Positions 1 through 12,094 of a DNA stretch of 64,000 bases are shown here, piece after piece. A program made the translations under genes and the position numbers. The stretch spans positions 588,777,643 through 588,841,642 of the forward strand of contig CM077115.1 in assembly GCA_039619475.1 (NCBI GenBank). Direction: 5' to 3'. The notes beneath the pieces are model-generated. The model made no database searches. It saw only the letters and a program-made list of their open reading frames with translations, and had not been told where the DNA came from. The stretch comes from Icerya purchasi (taxonomy: Eukaryota > Arthropoda > Insecta > Hemiptera > Monophlebidae). Numbering within the stretch: the first letter of the stretch is position 1; each line of letters starts with the position of its first letter.

Positions 1-2378
1 AGATCATATCGTTAATAATATTACTTTAATTTAAAAATAGTAATAACAATTTATATTTAAATTATTAAATATTTTTTAAGTAAACGATTCAAATAATAAA
101 TCAGTTTTTTATAATAAAAATAAGCCATTTGTGTAAATAAAAAAACCCACATTCGGTGTGAAGAAAAATGAAAAATTTAAATACATACAATTACTCAAGT
201 TTTACAGTTCACTTACAACTGCGTTTAATTTCACTAACAATAAATAAATTGTTACATTTTTATTATTTCAATTTGACCTTTTTCAATATTCTTAATGTGA
301 AAATATAAACAATTTAAATAACTCATTTTACAAATTAAAAACATCGTACTCGGCCAAAAATTCTTTCTTTTACCCGCACATCATTGATAAAATAATTAGA
401 AAATTTGAATCCAACTCATATGCACAAAATTAAATGTACACAGACCAAATATATCGTATTAATTATCACCGTAGAAGTTTATAGCAAATCAAAAAAGAGT
501 AAATTAATGAATGCACCTAAAAACATATTTATAAAAATGGTATAAAGAAATCCGTGTACGCTGTAGTTAAAACCGTGATATTTCAAATTTACCTATTTTT
601 ACTAAAAAACCAAAACTAGGACGTACAATAAAATTTCTTTCCTGAAATTGTGGAAAATAAATAGAGATTTTTCTCTCGTCCAGTGATCGCTCTTTATAAA
701 ATTGCGTTTCATTGCAAAAATCGGTAATTTAATCAGAATTAGAATCAGAATATATTTTATAATAATAACACATGATAATATAACAATCGAAAACTGAAGT
801 TTTAACCCGCTTATGCGCCATGGAAGCACGAGCAACCGAGATGTAATTAATTAGACATGAACCAATCTATGTTTATAATCACCAGACGAATGAGTTGTAT
901 AATTTCAAAACACCAAATTGTCCGCATTTACAATTTTCTGATTATTGAGTTCGAACATGTACACAGTAATGGAAATAATATTAAAAATTATACTATATAC
1001 AGTTAACATTAGGCACACTCATACGGAGCCCCTAGGACTGATGAGTGAACTTCAATCATAATGGGAATAATTTTACTTACTAGACTAGGGCTAAAGATAA
1101 AAATAAGTAATAGTAATAAATATATTAGTAATAATACTAATTAATATTATTTTTAAAAAATTGTAATTACAATAATTTAATGTTCAATGTTTAAAAATTT
1201 AAACTATTTTAATGGTAACAACAGTGTAATATTTAAAATCTAAAAAATGTAATGTCAAGATATATATATATAGAGCAATGCATGAGTCAATTTATGTTTC
1301 GTTGATTTAATGCAATTTAAAAAAGGCAGAAAATATAGCTTATTTAGAAACATCAAATTTGAAATTAACCCATGCTTACAATTTTTCACTTAAGCAACTT
1401 TATTAATTAATATTTTGATTTAAACTAAGTGCGCATAATGATTAACCTCGATCTTAATTTAAACTCATATAATTGATATTTAGTTTCAAATTAAACGGAA
1501 GTAAAGCTAAAAGCGAAATCGATATGTATTAGAATTTAAAGAAATGAATATTAATTGAAAATATAAAATTAATATAATCGAATGCTAATAGTTTATAAAA
1601 TAGTATGAAAATACAATATCCGGAAGTATAGTAATACATTATAATCTACAGTTAATAAAACGACTTGAGATACGCATTGTAAACATGTATGTTTTTTAAA
1701 TAAATAAACTAAAGGAAAAGTGAAGCTTTAATTTTAATTTGAAATAAACAATTCTTTTCTTCTAAAATTTAAGACTTTATTTAGTTTAATAATCGAATTA
1801 CGAGACATTAAGTTAAAAATCTTATAGACCACGAAATATAATATCAAACCAGAGATATTGTGTGTGGTACTTACAAAGCGGTGTTAGGGAAAATCTATTC
1901 TGGTAAATATAAATCGAATGTTAAAAACAATATTTAATGATACATCAAAGCAAACAGAAAGAGAAATTTCACTGATTTTAGGCTGTGAAATGATTTTAGT
2001 TTCAAAAACAACTGAACTGTTTGTCTTCCACGTAACGTAAAATTATAAAATGTCGCATAATCTCAACGAACTATGTTTAATTATTTTACTACGTTTTGTG
2101 TCAACACCAATAGCGATTTTACACCAAAAAAAAAGAAGCGAGTACATCTCAGAAATAACAATTTTTTGCCAGTACATGTATGCTATAGGTATAATATTAA
2201 AAGTACCTTCTTTCATTTCTTCTTCATAAATTTGATAATTTTCTTGGTAATTCAAGTTTCCGGCCTGCGAACTTCAATATTAAAGAATAATAATACAAGT
2301 GTGGTACTGAAGTATAGCAAAAACTGTGTTTTTGGTTTATAATTATTTTTCCAGCTTGATTTTATCTAAAATTATCAA
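1..2378. other. Gene-free AT-rich DNA
   Basis: Very AT-rich sequence with stops in all frames at short intervals. The short reading frames present are low-complexity and show no motif I recognise. I see no RNA gene, inverted repeat or transposon remnant here. Old, unrecognisable repeats cannot be excluded. Confidence 0.6.
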
Positions 2379-2406
2379 ACACACACATATATATATATAT
2401 ATATAT
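2379..2406. repeat. AC/AT microsatellite
   Basis: An (AC)n run passes directly into an uninterrupted (AT)n run of about twenty bases. Confidence 0.9.
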
Positions 2407-3065
2407 TGTGAGAATTGCATCTAGTTTAAAATAGAAATCGTAGTAAACTGTAAAATTCTTATATTTGAAATGTCCATAAACATTTACTGCAAGTACTAAA
2501 TCATTATTAGATATGTATTTTTATCGTTTAATATGAAATCGCAACTTTTTTTCCTAAAGGAAATAATAATTGTTTTCTGAAATTTCTTACAAGCCCTAGT
2601 TCGTTTATGTAATAGATTAAATAGCACTTTGTGTATAGGTGTCGGTCGTTTCTTTTTTCTAAATTTCTTAAATATAATATTGGATTTGAGATATAATCAC
2701 TTGGTTTCTTTAATATTTTTTCGCAATTTTTACACAAAGTGGTCATACTTTAAAATTTCATTTTCATCTATCTGTAAAAAATTCCCCCTTAATTACATTT
2801 TGAACAGAAACAATTATTAACTTCTACTAAAGAAGAAAAATAAGAGAAATAATAAGAAACTAACTAAAAATTCCTTTTTAAGTTAGCCGAAACAACCTAC
2901 AGAACATTTATACCACACTATGATGTAGTTATTATGTCATAACGAGAATTCAAATACAAACTCCATAGTTCTCAAGGAAAATAAATGAACACGCGAGATA
3001 AAGTTGTCACATTTAAACGGGTTGATGTACTTTCACTACATGAAATATAAGAATATCTCAGAATA
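2407..3065. other. Intergenic, nothing recognised
   Basis: AT-rich, short frames only. The two overlapping frames near 2528-2820 on opposite strands have no family motif and look like chance openings. Confidence 0.55.
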
Positions 3066-3069
3066 TCGC

Positions 3070-3310
3070 CAATGTGCTAAAATTTCTTGAAAAAGTGGTA
3101 AACAGCAGACTGAAGGAAGAATCTCTACTGCGATATCAGTGCGGCTTTCGTAATTACGGATGAACGTGTCAGTTCAAGTATTGTTTTAACGAATCCATTG
3201 CTCAAATATGTGACAAACAATCATTATTTTTAAGCTTTCTTCGTTTAAACCTAACAAATGTTTTAGACAATACATCGAAGTTCCTCCTAAATATTATGGC
3301 GTTTTAGCCA
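3070..3310 (+). pseudogene. Degenerate LINE reverse transcriptase scrap
   Basis: Read with one frame change and a stop, the plus strand gives a run resembling the RT fingers/palm border: LEKVVNSRLKEE, then a CGFR block (the usual QxGFR motif), then LSFLRLNLTNVLDN where the LDLxKAFDxV block is expected. It is too short and worn to assign to a clade. The match rests on the order and spacing of three weak motifs, so chance similarity remains possible. Confidence 0.4.
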
Positions 3311-3368
3311 TAATAGGGTATAACAGAAATTTATAAAAATGATAAAAGGTAGTAAATATATCTTAAAA

Positions 3369-3792
3369 CAGGGGTTGGCTACCCGCGGGCCATCTTGAAC
3401 ATTTTTGTCGCCCGCCAGATGGCCAAAGCGGCACTAGTAAAATAAATATTTTTTAATGATTTAATTTTTTTAAATTGAATTTATATTTATATATTTCTTA
3501 TATTTAATTTTTAGTGTTATATATTTCTTATATTTAATTTTTAGTGTTATACATATATTTCTTCGCAGTGTGTGTGTTTCGTGTCATCATTATCATATTA
3601 TCTATGTTTACAGTAAGAATAATAACTAACAATAATAAATAATAACAGTCGTTATGTTTCAATTTTTCACTATAAAAAAATGTTTATAGTGGGTCTAAAT
3701 CTAATATGGGGATACATGATTTAATATGCGGCCCGCAGAGTTATTATGCATTTCGAAGTGGCCCGCAACATCATTTGGGTTGGCTAGCCGTG
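3369..3792. mobile_element. hAT-type MITE, 424 bp, non-autonomous
   Basis: The ends are imperfect terminal inverted repeats: caggggttggctaccc on the left and, on the complementary strand of the right end, cacggctagccaaccc (11 of 16 identical). GC-rich GGCCCGC blocks lie just inside both ends, against an AT-rich core. The flanks tcttaaaa (3361-3368) and tctttgaa (3793-3800) agree at 6 of 8 positions, as expected for a decayed 8-bp hAT target-site duplication. There is no open frame inside, so it would have depended on a transposase in trans. Classification is from TIR style and TSD length. Confidence 0.75.
3491..3550. repeat. 30-bp perfect tandem duplication inside the MITE
   Basis: Two consecutive, identical 30-bp copies (3491-3520 and 3521-3550) lie in the AT-rich core of the hAT-type MITE. 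Their identity contrasts with the worn TIRs, so the duplication is younger than the insertion. Confidence 0.9.
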
Positions 3793-3800
3793 TCTTTGAA

Positions 3801-4500
3801 GCTCAGGAAATTCTCCGAGTATGAGACAAGAGAGGACGGGTAGTATGTGATAATAATAATAATAATAGTAATAACGGTAAAAATAAGTTTGTATATACGA
3901 ATTATTAAATAATTTTGTGGCTAATTATTTTAGATCATTTCTGGCTAGTCCGTAGTAGTACGTAGAATAAGTTTTACTTTCAAAAGGAATTAATTTATAT
4001 TTTACTTTTCTAAAGAATCCGTTTTTAGTAATCATTCGTTATTATTCAAAAAAATCCGTTAATGTATCTAATAGAATTTGTTATATTTTGATTAATAATT
4101 ACAATAAAAAATTAAGAATAATTTGAACGTTTGCAATGGTGATAAAATAAAATTTGTAAAGCAGTTTCGGATTTAAAAATATTGATCAACTTTTCGTTAA
4201 TCGTTCACGGTGGCGAAAGAAGATTAAGATATCGTATTAAATTTGATTAATACTGTATCAGTAATATATCGTATATCAGAAGTTATAAAATAATACCAGT
4301 TAGTGGAACCAGAAATAATATCAGCGTGGGATGTAGAATTCAAATACTTCAATATTAACAACCTAGAAAAAATAAATATATAATTTTTTGGTACTGGTAT
4401 AATTCTGTATTATAGAATTATTGTGATTTGTATATTAATTGTGAAATTATTTTTTTGTGCAGTTGTCAAATTTTTTGAATCTTTGTTTATATATATAATT
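3801..4500. other. Intergenic, nothing recognised
   Basis: AT-rich with a short (TAA)n stretch near 3850. No coding or structural signal seen. Confidence 0.55.
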
Positions 4501-4884
4501 AATCAAATCAAATCACTTTATTACTAATATTATAACTGTACAATGCCCATCTATGCGCATATCTGCACGAGTGATGGAATGCTATATAAACAATAAAAAT
4601 TTCTTAATAACAAGACGAAAAAATAAAAAAGAAAACAAACATAAAAATGTAAAAATTGTACCGGAACTTCGATATTTAAACATGAGAATGGAGAAAAAAA
4701 GAACGATGGAGAATTTTTTTGAACTAATGAAGCATAAATAAATGAAATATATAATAAAAGAAAAAAATATATATATATACGCATATTAGTTCAGAAGCGG
4801 AAAAATTGATTACTTGTGTGTGGAATCGTGCAAATAAATTATTAGATGTTTTCGTAGTAGCAAGGGAGAATACGGGAAAGATTT

Positions 4885-6480
4885 TAGATGAGGAGGTAAC
4901 AAGTTGAATTTAATCGGAGCCTGGTAAAAATAATCTGCATTCTCACGTGATGTTTTTTATATTTTGGAATGCTTGCATACAAATTATTAGATATTCTAGT
5001 TACTCCTCCCTTGAACGATAGGTAAAATCTATTTTTATATTTATGAATAAATATGAGAATTAGAAGATCATAAATTGTTTTAAAATCTAGCACACATTTT
5101 TCCGACCCATACGTACGTTTTTATTACCGATTTTTGTAAAAGTTTTATTCTATTAACATGGTAATGTGCAATTACCCCCCAGAAAATTATACCATAAGTC
5201 AATATTGGCTGATAAAGTGCTACATAATTCCGAACTAAATATGCTGATGGAAAATAATGCGATACATAGTAAAACAAATAATTTAGCTTCCTCAATTTTT
5301 GAGAAACTTACACGGTATGTGATGATCAATTTAGTTTACAATCGAACATGATATCGAGATATTTAATTTCAGGAATATTTTGTATTTCATTATTATTGGC
5401 TAAGTAAAGTCTAATGTTATTCAAAAGTGGGTGAAAGCACATACTATATATGACATATTTGGTTTTAAATAAATTCAGCACCAATCTGTTTTTATTTACC
5501 CATTTCTCTATTAAATTTATTCCATCTTGCGCCAATTTTTGTAAAATATGCGGGTCGCGTGCATTCACTAGCAATGCCGTATCATCTGCATAAAACAAAA
5601 GTTTCCCGATAGGTTTTAATAGACACAGATCATATTTATAAACATTAAAAATAGAATTGGGCCTAAAATACTTCCTTGGGGAACCCCAATATTCTGTTCG
5701 GAACTATATGCATTATATATTTTAGTAACATATCATCTGTCAAGTAGATAAGACTTAAACCGGTCTAAAACAAACCCACGGAATCCAGCTCTTTTTAATT
5801 TTATTAACAACAACTCATGATTTACAGTGTCAAATGCTTTTTTTAAATCGAAATATATAGCTACTGTGGGCCTCCCAACTTCTAGGTTATCCGTAGTGTA
5901 AGAGATATGCTCAAACAATGCCAAATCCGTACCACCTTCAGGCAAATACCCCAATTGATTTCCACTAAAAAAAATTTAACTCAAGTAAATAATTTAACAT
6001 TTTTATCTTCATACACTTTTCAAATGTTTTGGAAATTGTTGAGAATATGCAGATTGGTCTGTAGTTTTCGGTGAGCTCTTTACTGCCACTTTTAAAAATT
6101 GGAACAATAACTCCGAGCTTCAGAATATCCGGAAAAATACCTGATAGAACGGAATTATTGAGTAGGTATGCTAATGGTTTTACGGAAAAAGATAAATTTT
6201 CTTTTACAACCTCAATAGATATTTTATCTTTTTCGAAAGAAGATTTATTAGGTAAAGAGAAAATTTCGTGTTTTTTTTTGTCTTCATAAGTGAATTCAAT
6301 AAAACCAAACGATTTTGTAAACCCTTGCCCGACCAGCTTATCTATATCTTCATCATCGACACCTTCATCATTTATCTTTTGACTTAAGCCGACATAATAA
6401 TCTTCGAAGTACATATTAAAGCAATTTGCAACCAACTTCTCATTCCCTAAACCCGGCAATACATTCGTATTTACCATTAT
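4885..6480 (-). pseudogene. Reverse transcriptase of LINE-A (broken ORF2, RT part)
   Basis: Successive minus-strand segments carry the RT motifs in order. A fingers block reads ENYRPICIFSTISKTFEKC (around 6110-6010). Palm A is YFDLKKAFDTVNH (around 5840). The VPQGSILGPILF box is near 5680 and the YADD catalytic box near 5590. Thumb residues QPILTYGIIFWG follow near 5210, then the usual C-terminal IPKYKKHH-type tail. Frames change at least four times, with stops between 5733 and 5598 and at 5965. The YADD aspartates are intact, but no complete enzyme can be made. The downstream 3' UTR is about 380 bp. Confidence 0.88.
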
Positions 6481-6829
6481 CTGTTTTAAATTTAGCGATG
6501 TTTTTTTTACCAGTAGTCGTATTTATATAGTATTCCAAAATATTTTCTGATTTGTTGTACTCTTACTCAGCAACCGATTATAATACTCGAATTTAGCCTT
6601 ACCTCTTGTTCTATTCTTTTAGAAATAGTCTTAAATTTGATTTTTAATGCACTGTTTGTGGAATCTACTTTAGAAAGGCCCTCTTTTTTCCGAGTATAGT
6701 TTTAGAATAACTCCCCAGTTATCTATGGATTTCTTTTTTTAGATTTACTTTTAGCAGGAGAGATTTCAACTTTACATTTCTCAACAATATTAGTCGGATT
6801 TGCCAAAAACCACTCGAATTTTTCATTTA

Positions 6830-7616
6830 TTCATGCATGAGAAGTACAAATAAAATCTATGTTCCAGCTTAATATTTTTTTTTACGAAAAGCATTCTTAT
6901 CGAAAAAGTAAGTGATACAACACAGAGGAGAAGACACAGATTCTGGAAGCCAAATAGTTGCATCCAATCCCTTATGATCCGAAAACGGAATATCAACCAG
7001 ATGACAGGTAACATTTAGCTGTTTGGTTTTGTTATACATACCGGTTATTAACAAATGATCTAAACAGGACTCGGATACACTCCTTGCCCCCTAAAATAGG
7101 TAGCCTGATTTATGACATTAACAAACCGCCGGGTACTAATCAGAATACAGTAATCCGTGCTGGCTGAAACATCAAATACATATTTATATTCACGTCGCCT
7201 GTCTAACTTCTCAGATAAATTTAAAATATATTCAAACTCCTCTAGGAACCTAGCGTGCTGTGCATCACAAAATTTATAGATACCGCAAATTGAAAAATAT
7301 CTTTTATTCGTAAGTTCTACTTTTAGAAAGACGAAATTTCCCGTTGTGAACTTAACATTAGCTGTTGTATAGTTAATATTATCTTTAATATAAATCACAA
7401 CCCCACCAGATCGTTTACCACTTCTACATTGCCACACTGATTTGTATGCGGGTATATTATATCTTATAATCTCCTCATTAGAAACCTCGTATTTCTGTTA
7501 ATATAATAATATCATAACTTAAATTTTTCTCCTCCAAGTAAACTACAAAATTCATCATAATTTTTGCTAAGGCTCCGTATATTTAGGGTAAATAAATTCA
7601 AATTTTCTATATTCAT
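6830..7616 (-). pseudogene. AP endonuclease domain of LINE-A
   Basis: The minus strand starts with LNLFTLNIRSLSKNYDEF, the usual LINE endonuclease opening, followed in another frame by IIILTEIRGF with the catalytic-glutamate position. Then come SGGVVIYIKDN and GIYKFCDAQHARFLEEFE. The GDFN block is corrupted to FDVSAS, and SDHKGLDATIW keeps the SDH motif near 6970. At least three frame changes separate these blocks. The domain would nick target DNA to prime reverse transcription; here it is dead. Confidence 0.8.
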
Positions 7617-7619
7617 CAT

Positions 7620-8409
7620 GAGAAAGGGAAAAATCAATTAACACATGAATGGAAACAATCGGAAAAAGAAAAGAAGGATGTGTAATACAGAAAGAAAGAG
7701 GTCCAATAATAGGAATTTGCACAAATACATAATACTTATGCACCGTATAAATATGAAACAGATTTTTAAGTCGAAATGAAATATTAACGAGAAATAAAGT
7801 TATTTTAGATAGTTAGACAATTTACTCTACAATAAACCGCGTCGGAAAAATAAATAATTGTAGCTTACAAATATATCATAAATTTCTGAAATAACGGTGA
7901 ATAAAAATAAAAAATACAAAATTAGGAAATCAATATTATAACTAGCATAAAGGTTGTAGAAGTTATAGATCCGAAAAGTGTTAAACCTAGAAACAAAAGA
8001 TCGTAAGGAGACATGGATATACAGTTTACCACCATACTAACCGATAGCCAAGAATAATTAAATTCCAGCTAACCATTACGACACAATGAGCCCGACAGGA
8101 AAGAACGTGAAATAAACCGCCAATCAGAAAAATAGAAGAAAAAGAAGAAAAACAAAAAAAAAACTTCTGACCAGCACCAAAAACTGTACATATTAACATC
8201 TGAATGTGAAAATTGTTAGGTAGAAGAAAAATTCTTAAAAATATATACCAAAAATATAGTGTTAACAAAAATGTAGATGATAGCTTTGTACCGTTTAACA
8301 AAACCATGCAAATAAAAGTGGTAATAAAAATAAAAATAAAGGTTAATCCCACTAAGATATACAAGTACCCACAAAGAAAAATAACACAAATAACCATGAC
8401 CTGCTATAT
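7620..8409 (-). other. ORF1-ORF2 interval of LINE-A, unassigned
   Basis: Lies between the recognisable ORF1 end and the endonuclease start. It contains a 123-codon minus-strand frame (8397-8026) rich in Phe, Leu and Ile, with a plus-strand frame overlapping it. Neither matches a family I know. The hydrophobic composition is what AT-rich noncoding DNA gives on one strand. Confidence 0.4.
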
Positions 8410-8800
8410 AAACAACAATTTACACATTTAATTTTGGAAAAATAAATTAGAATATAGTCAGACAGAGCTTCCAGATAAACCAACGACCTGATTCATGGCA
8501 ATATCCTTCCGAGGAAATATTTTGCCATCTCTGACCCAAATGTACTTCCATCCTTCTTTCAGTTGTAGTCATTGTAGTTGCTCAACAGCCAATTTTTAAT
8601 TTCTAAGAGGCAATTTGTTTTATTCTTTATTTTTATAATATCCGTCGGAATTTTCCATAAACAAGTCAATCAGTATAGCGTCCTTTGTTTTATCAATATA
8701 ATTATTTATACCTTTAGGCTTAATATATGTAATTTTGGACGAAGCTCTAGTTATCTTCACTATATTCCTAGTCTTAAAGTCCGGAGGATTCATAATCGTA
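8410..8800 (-). pseudogene. ORF1 C-terminus of LINE-A, FP/ORF1p-like
   Basis: Minus-strand translation gives a stretch with KEGWKYIWVRDGKIFPRKDI, the signature of the C-terminal end of ORF1 proteins in CR1/Jockey-group LINEs (the domain related to baculovirus FP protein). It is preceded in other frames by NCLLEIKNWLLSNY and KITRASSKITYIKPKG. ORF1p is expected to bind element RNA in the RNP particle. Frame changes near 8640 and 8580 and a stop after LSGSSV break it. No N-terminal coiled coil could be traced, so the copy is probably truncated. Confidence 0.6.
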
Positions 8801-8929
8801 TAAAATAAATAAATAATACCTTAGTTTAGCCGGTAATTCTTCCATTTCCTTCCACCAATTAAGATTACCCCCCTTCTTTGACATAAATACTTTTTTACTA
8901 TGAGTTTTAAGCTATTTTTTTTATGAATA

Positions 8930-9765
8930 GCGTTTATTTTTTTTTAAGTTTAGATTTATTTGCTCCTCCCCATGCTTGTATAGCGTAAGATATCCTTGAT
9001 GTTATCAGAGCATTATAGTATTGTCTTAGAATTTTTGAAGGTAACAATGGCCTAAAAATCGCCGGTAAAGATTGCCTGATCTTTTTTATTAGTTCCAATA
9101 TATGCTGTTTCCAACTTACCGTACTATCAATCGTTACCCCTAAGTATTTGATCTTTTGCACATTTTGTAACATCATACAATCATCACTACAATAATTAGA
9201 ATTATTCGCATGACTACAATTGTGGCATTTGATTACAACTTTTGAAATGAAAGTCCTGTAACGGCTCGGTGTTCTTATGTACATCATTTTCGGATTTATT
9301 CGTATTAATCGAAAAGCCTCGACTATGCGCCCAAATTACAAAAGAGTTTAAATCTTTTTGCAGTATTTTTGTATATCAGAATTTTCCATCATCAACGCAA
9401 TATCATCAGCGGAGGCAAATACTTTCGCGTATTTTATATATCTCTATAGAGTGAATTTGTATATATCAGAAATAATAAAGGTGCCAGTATTGTTCCTTGC
9501 CCTACGCCCGCGGTTAAATCCCCCTCGGTACTGAGACTATCATTTATTTTTACCGTTAACTTCCGATTTTTTAAATAGTCCGCAAACCGCTTGTTTTGAT
9601 TGTTAGCAATGCCGATGTTCCGCAGTTCACTTATTAATTTATCATGGCTGACAGTATCAAAAGCTTTATTTAGATCGATGAAAATCACTAGAAATTGATT
9701 ACCTTTGGCTAGACCTTCGTCTATAGAACAGTAACGTTTGAACATTTCAGAAAAACATTTTAGTA
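8930..9765 (-). pseudogene. LINE-B reverse transcriptase fragment
   Basis: The minus strand reads VIFIDLNKAFDTVSHDKL (palm A, about 9690), GVGQGTILAPLLFLIYTNSL (the GVPQG box with P changed to G, about 9490) and SADDIAL at the YADD site (about 9400). Then come KYLGVTIDSTVSWKQHI and SRISYAIQAWGG from the thumb (9150-8970). The same thumb style (SRIxYxIxxWG) occurs at about 15790 and 23950, which ties the three together. A frameshift at about 9430 and a stop separate the palm parts. The 5' limit is where similarity fades; the 3' end abuts LINE-A ORF1. Confidence 0.82.
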
Positions 9766-9965
9766 ATATACCGCCGATAAAACAGGAAATATTAATTTTC
9801 GTTCTTTCGAAATCATTAATGGCACAGTACGGAATAATGGTAAGTTCAACGCTGATTCCTGTGAAATAGCTCCAAAAGAAACTAATTGACGTAAGTAACG
9901 TAAAAAAAATGAAGAAAGATAGATTCCCAAAAATTATCAGTAAGAAAAAACGGTTCACAAATGAG

Positions 9966-10765
9966 CGATGACATTATTCTTTTCACTTCTTATTAAAGGA
10001 TGAAGTTGTATAAATTAACCAATATAAAAAAAAGTGTATATTTTATAAATTATATTAGACTAAACAGTAATTTTGTCGTGTTTGAGAAGATTATCTTTAT
10101 AAATTTAATTTAACTTATAATAATTTATGCATTGCTTGTAATGAAGTTTGTAGTATTAGTCTCGTATTTGTAAAATGTGTAACTACAACGAAAAATAATA
10201 TTCAATGGTACGACAACAGTTTTATGGTTAAAGAGTTTAACAAGTTATATGTTCGTGAAATAAATAATAAAAAGTATAACATTTAGTTTACTAATAGCAT
10301 AATGTTTAATAAGATTTGAATTTATTTATTGTCATTAAATAAATAAATAAATAAATCAAAATTTAAAAAATTTAATTATAACCATACGTGTAACTTTAAA
10401 GCTTAATCGTATTAACATAACGGTTTCTGACATAGTAATAAGTAGATGCATAATTTGTAATATCTGTAAATACGTTTATCTCACAGGTTAGAAATTGAGG
10501 CAGTTATATGGGAGCGTATAAATCACAAAGTTGAAATAATAAAATTAATATCGTTTCTAAAATTTACTAAAATAAATTAAACTAGTGTACAGAAAAAAAA
10601 ACACCAATACACGCATAAATAATTGCAAAAAAACAAAAAGAAAAATTTCCATTAGATCCAGATTATTGTGAAGCCTTTTTTTTTTTTTTTTTTAGGTCTA
10701 GCAACGAACCACTTGGGGGCAATTTTCAAGTTAATATAAGCTTAGATCAAAACAAAATTGATTTT
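9966..10765. other. Gene-free AT-rich DNA
   Basis: No motif-bearing frame. Holds an (AAAT)n run near 10338-10358 and a T-run at about 10679-10694. Confidence 0.55.
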
Positions 10766-10880
10766 TTTTTGTATTTATTTGGAAAGTATCTAGAGGGCGT
10801 GTAACGAAAAATTTCAAAATCATTAAAATAAAAAACATCCTAATGTATTATACGCATATGGTTTTACATTTTCGACTCTG
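10766..10880. repeat. Unclassified interspersed repeat, copy 1
   Basis: The block tatctagagggcgtgtaac with the following AAATCATTAAAA context resembles cgtatcgagagagcgcgtaac and its downstream sequence at about 15240. A later tacgc...tttcgac segment resembles one near 15545. The match is patchy, and I cannot say whether this is a LINE UTR or a DNA transposon. Confidence 0.4.
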
Positions 10881-10893
10881 TATATTTACTGCT

Positions 10894-10982
10894 CTAACAA
10901 ATATCTATCAAAATAGTCTCCTCCTCTTCAGGGTTACTATATTGTTGCAATTTGACTTTGGGTGCCAGAAGCGTTGTACGAC
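10894..10982 (-). other. Possible terminal coding exon with a strong acceptor
   Basis: On the minus strand a long pyrimidine tract ends in TTTCTAATTTTAG at 10983, a good 3' splice-site shape. Directly after it, frame 2 stays open for 28 codons to a TAG, with an acidic, non-repetitive ending (SNPEEEETILIDIC). This looks more protein-like than the surrounding DNA. I recognise no family, no upstream exon was found, and part of the downstream sequence belongs to an interspersed repeat, so it may be spurious. Confidence 0.25.
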
Positions 10983-11115
10983 CTAAAATTAGAAATAAAA
11001 AAAAAAAAGTCTTTATTTACGTCAAAGTTGAATACACGCATTATATTTATTAATTAATAAATAAAATCCGCATGAAATACACTTGTTTTTATTTTTTTTC
11101 CCTGTACCTGTATTC

Positions 11116-11345
11116 TCAAATCAAATCAAATCAAATCATATATTTGGAATATGTACAACGGTAATTATATATACTAAATAATAATTGAAGTCGCAGATGC
11201 GCTCCTTTAGCGCGAGTAGCGAATGTAATAGGAATACAATTTGTGTGTGACATGAATATTTAAGAAAGCTAAAAAACATGCACGTTGAAATTATTATACG
11301 TGGGCCACTATTGTTTACTGGTTTAACTAATACATCTCAAAATTA
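11116..11345 (-). mobile_element. LINE-A 3' end, solo (5'-truncated)
   Basis: On the minus strand it ends in a (TTTGATT)-type tail of four near-perfect ATTTG units (11136-11116). It contains the ACTCGCGCTAAAGGAGCGC region that matches the CTCGTGCTTTTATAGCGC region of the plus-strand copy at 29270. No coding sequence remains. It is a typical severely 5'-truncated LINE insertion. Confidence 0.65.
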
Positions 11346-11639
11346 ACGAATATGGTACATACAAAAACAAAAATGAAAACTGCATAGTACATGTTAGTAG
11401 CCCATGTTTACAAACAACCTTAAATGATAACATTTACAACTTACTTACAAGTCAGTAATAGCAAGGAAACAAGTAAGAAGTAATAAAAATCAGTAAAAAG
11501 CCGCAGAAATTAATAAAAGTTAAAATAAAAGAATATCTAGAATAAAATCTAAAATTAATCACACACATTCCCCAGTCCCAAAATACTGGTAGCTGGCTTC
11601 AACAATAATACATAAGCTAAAGCTAAAACTAAAAATTAT

Positions 11640-11870
11640 ATGCATGGCAATAATAATAATATTGGTAATAATAATAATACTAATAATACTAATAATAACA
11701 GTAATAATAACATTAATCATAATACTGATAATACATATAATAGTATCAAAATTAAAAGCGAATATAAAAATAACAATAACCATTATATTGATAATCTAAG
11801 TAATATAAATAATAGTACCAGGTTTAAAATTAATAACAATACTGATAGTTATAATAATAACATTAAATAA
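11640..11870. repeat. Degenerate (TAA/AAT)n repeat
   Basis: Trinucleotide-like tract of AAT and near-AAT units. One plus-strand frame reads as a poly-Asn peptide (76 codons) purely because of the repeat. Not a gene. Confidence 0.85.
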
Positions 11871-12094
11871 TGATGGAACTACTACTAATAATAATAAAAT
11901 AAGAGATAAATATAGTTATTGCTATATGTAATTTAAATTCATAAAATTAAGTAATAAAGTATATATAAGTATTTGTAGTAGTGATAGATCACAATAAAAT
12001 TAAGCTTAAAGTGAAACATTATAACTATAATCAGCGATGAGGGTATACAAAACATAACATGTTGTTCGCCCCTTCTCCCCATTGAGAGTAATGG
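11871..12094. other. Intergenic
   Basis: AT-rich, nothing recognised. Confidence 0.5.

Larger units (their letters stand above)
4501..8810 (-). mobile_element. LINE-A: CR1/Jockey-superfamily retrotransposon, degenerate
   Basis: Read on the minus strand, this holds in the right order an ORF1 C-terminus (about 8800-8410), an apurinic-type endonuclease (7616-6830), a reverse transcriptase (6480-4885) and a 3' UTR ending in a short TTTGATT-type tail at 4514-4501. The same 3' end recurs alone at 11116-11345 and 29160-29380. Stops and frameshifts break every domain, so it is inactive. The 5' boundary near 8810 is inferred from where ORF1 similarity fades next to another LINE. The 7620-8410 part between ORF1 and endonuclease has no recognisable motif and could include foreign DNA. 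Confidence 0.8.

Noticed and set aside
1038..1060. Another CTGATGA, checked as a hammerhead core
   Set aside because: No GAAA after a stem-loop and no closing stems.
8026..8397. 123-codon hydrophobic minus-strand frame that could look like a membrane protein
   Set aside because: Composition is typical of A-rich DNA read on the T-rich strand; lies between LINE ORF1 and endonuclease; no family motif.
11640..11870. Asn-rich open frame (76 codons)
   Set aside because: It is the direct translation of a degenerate (AAT)n repeat; the opposite strand gives an Ile-rich frame for the same reason.
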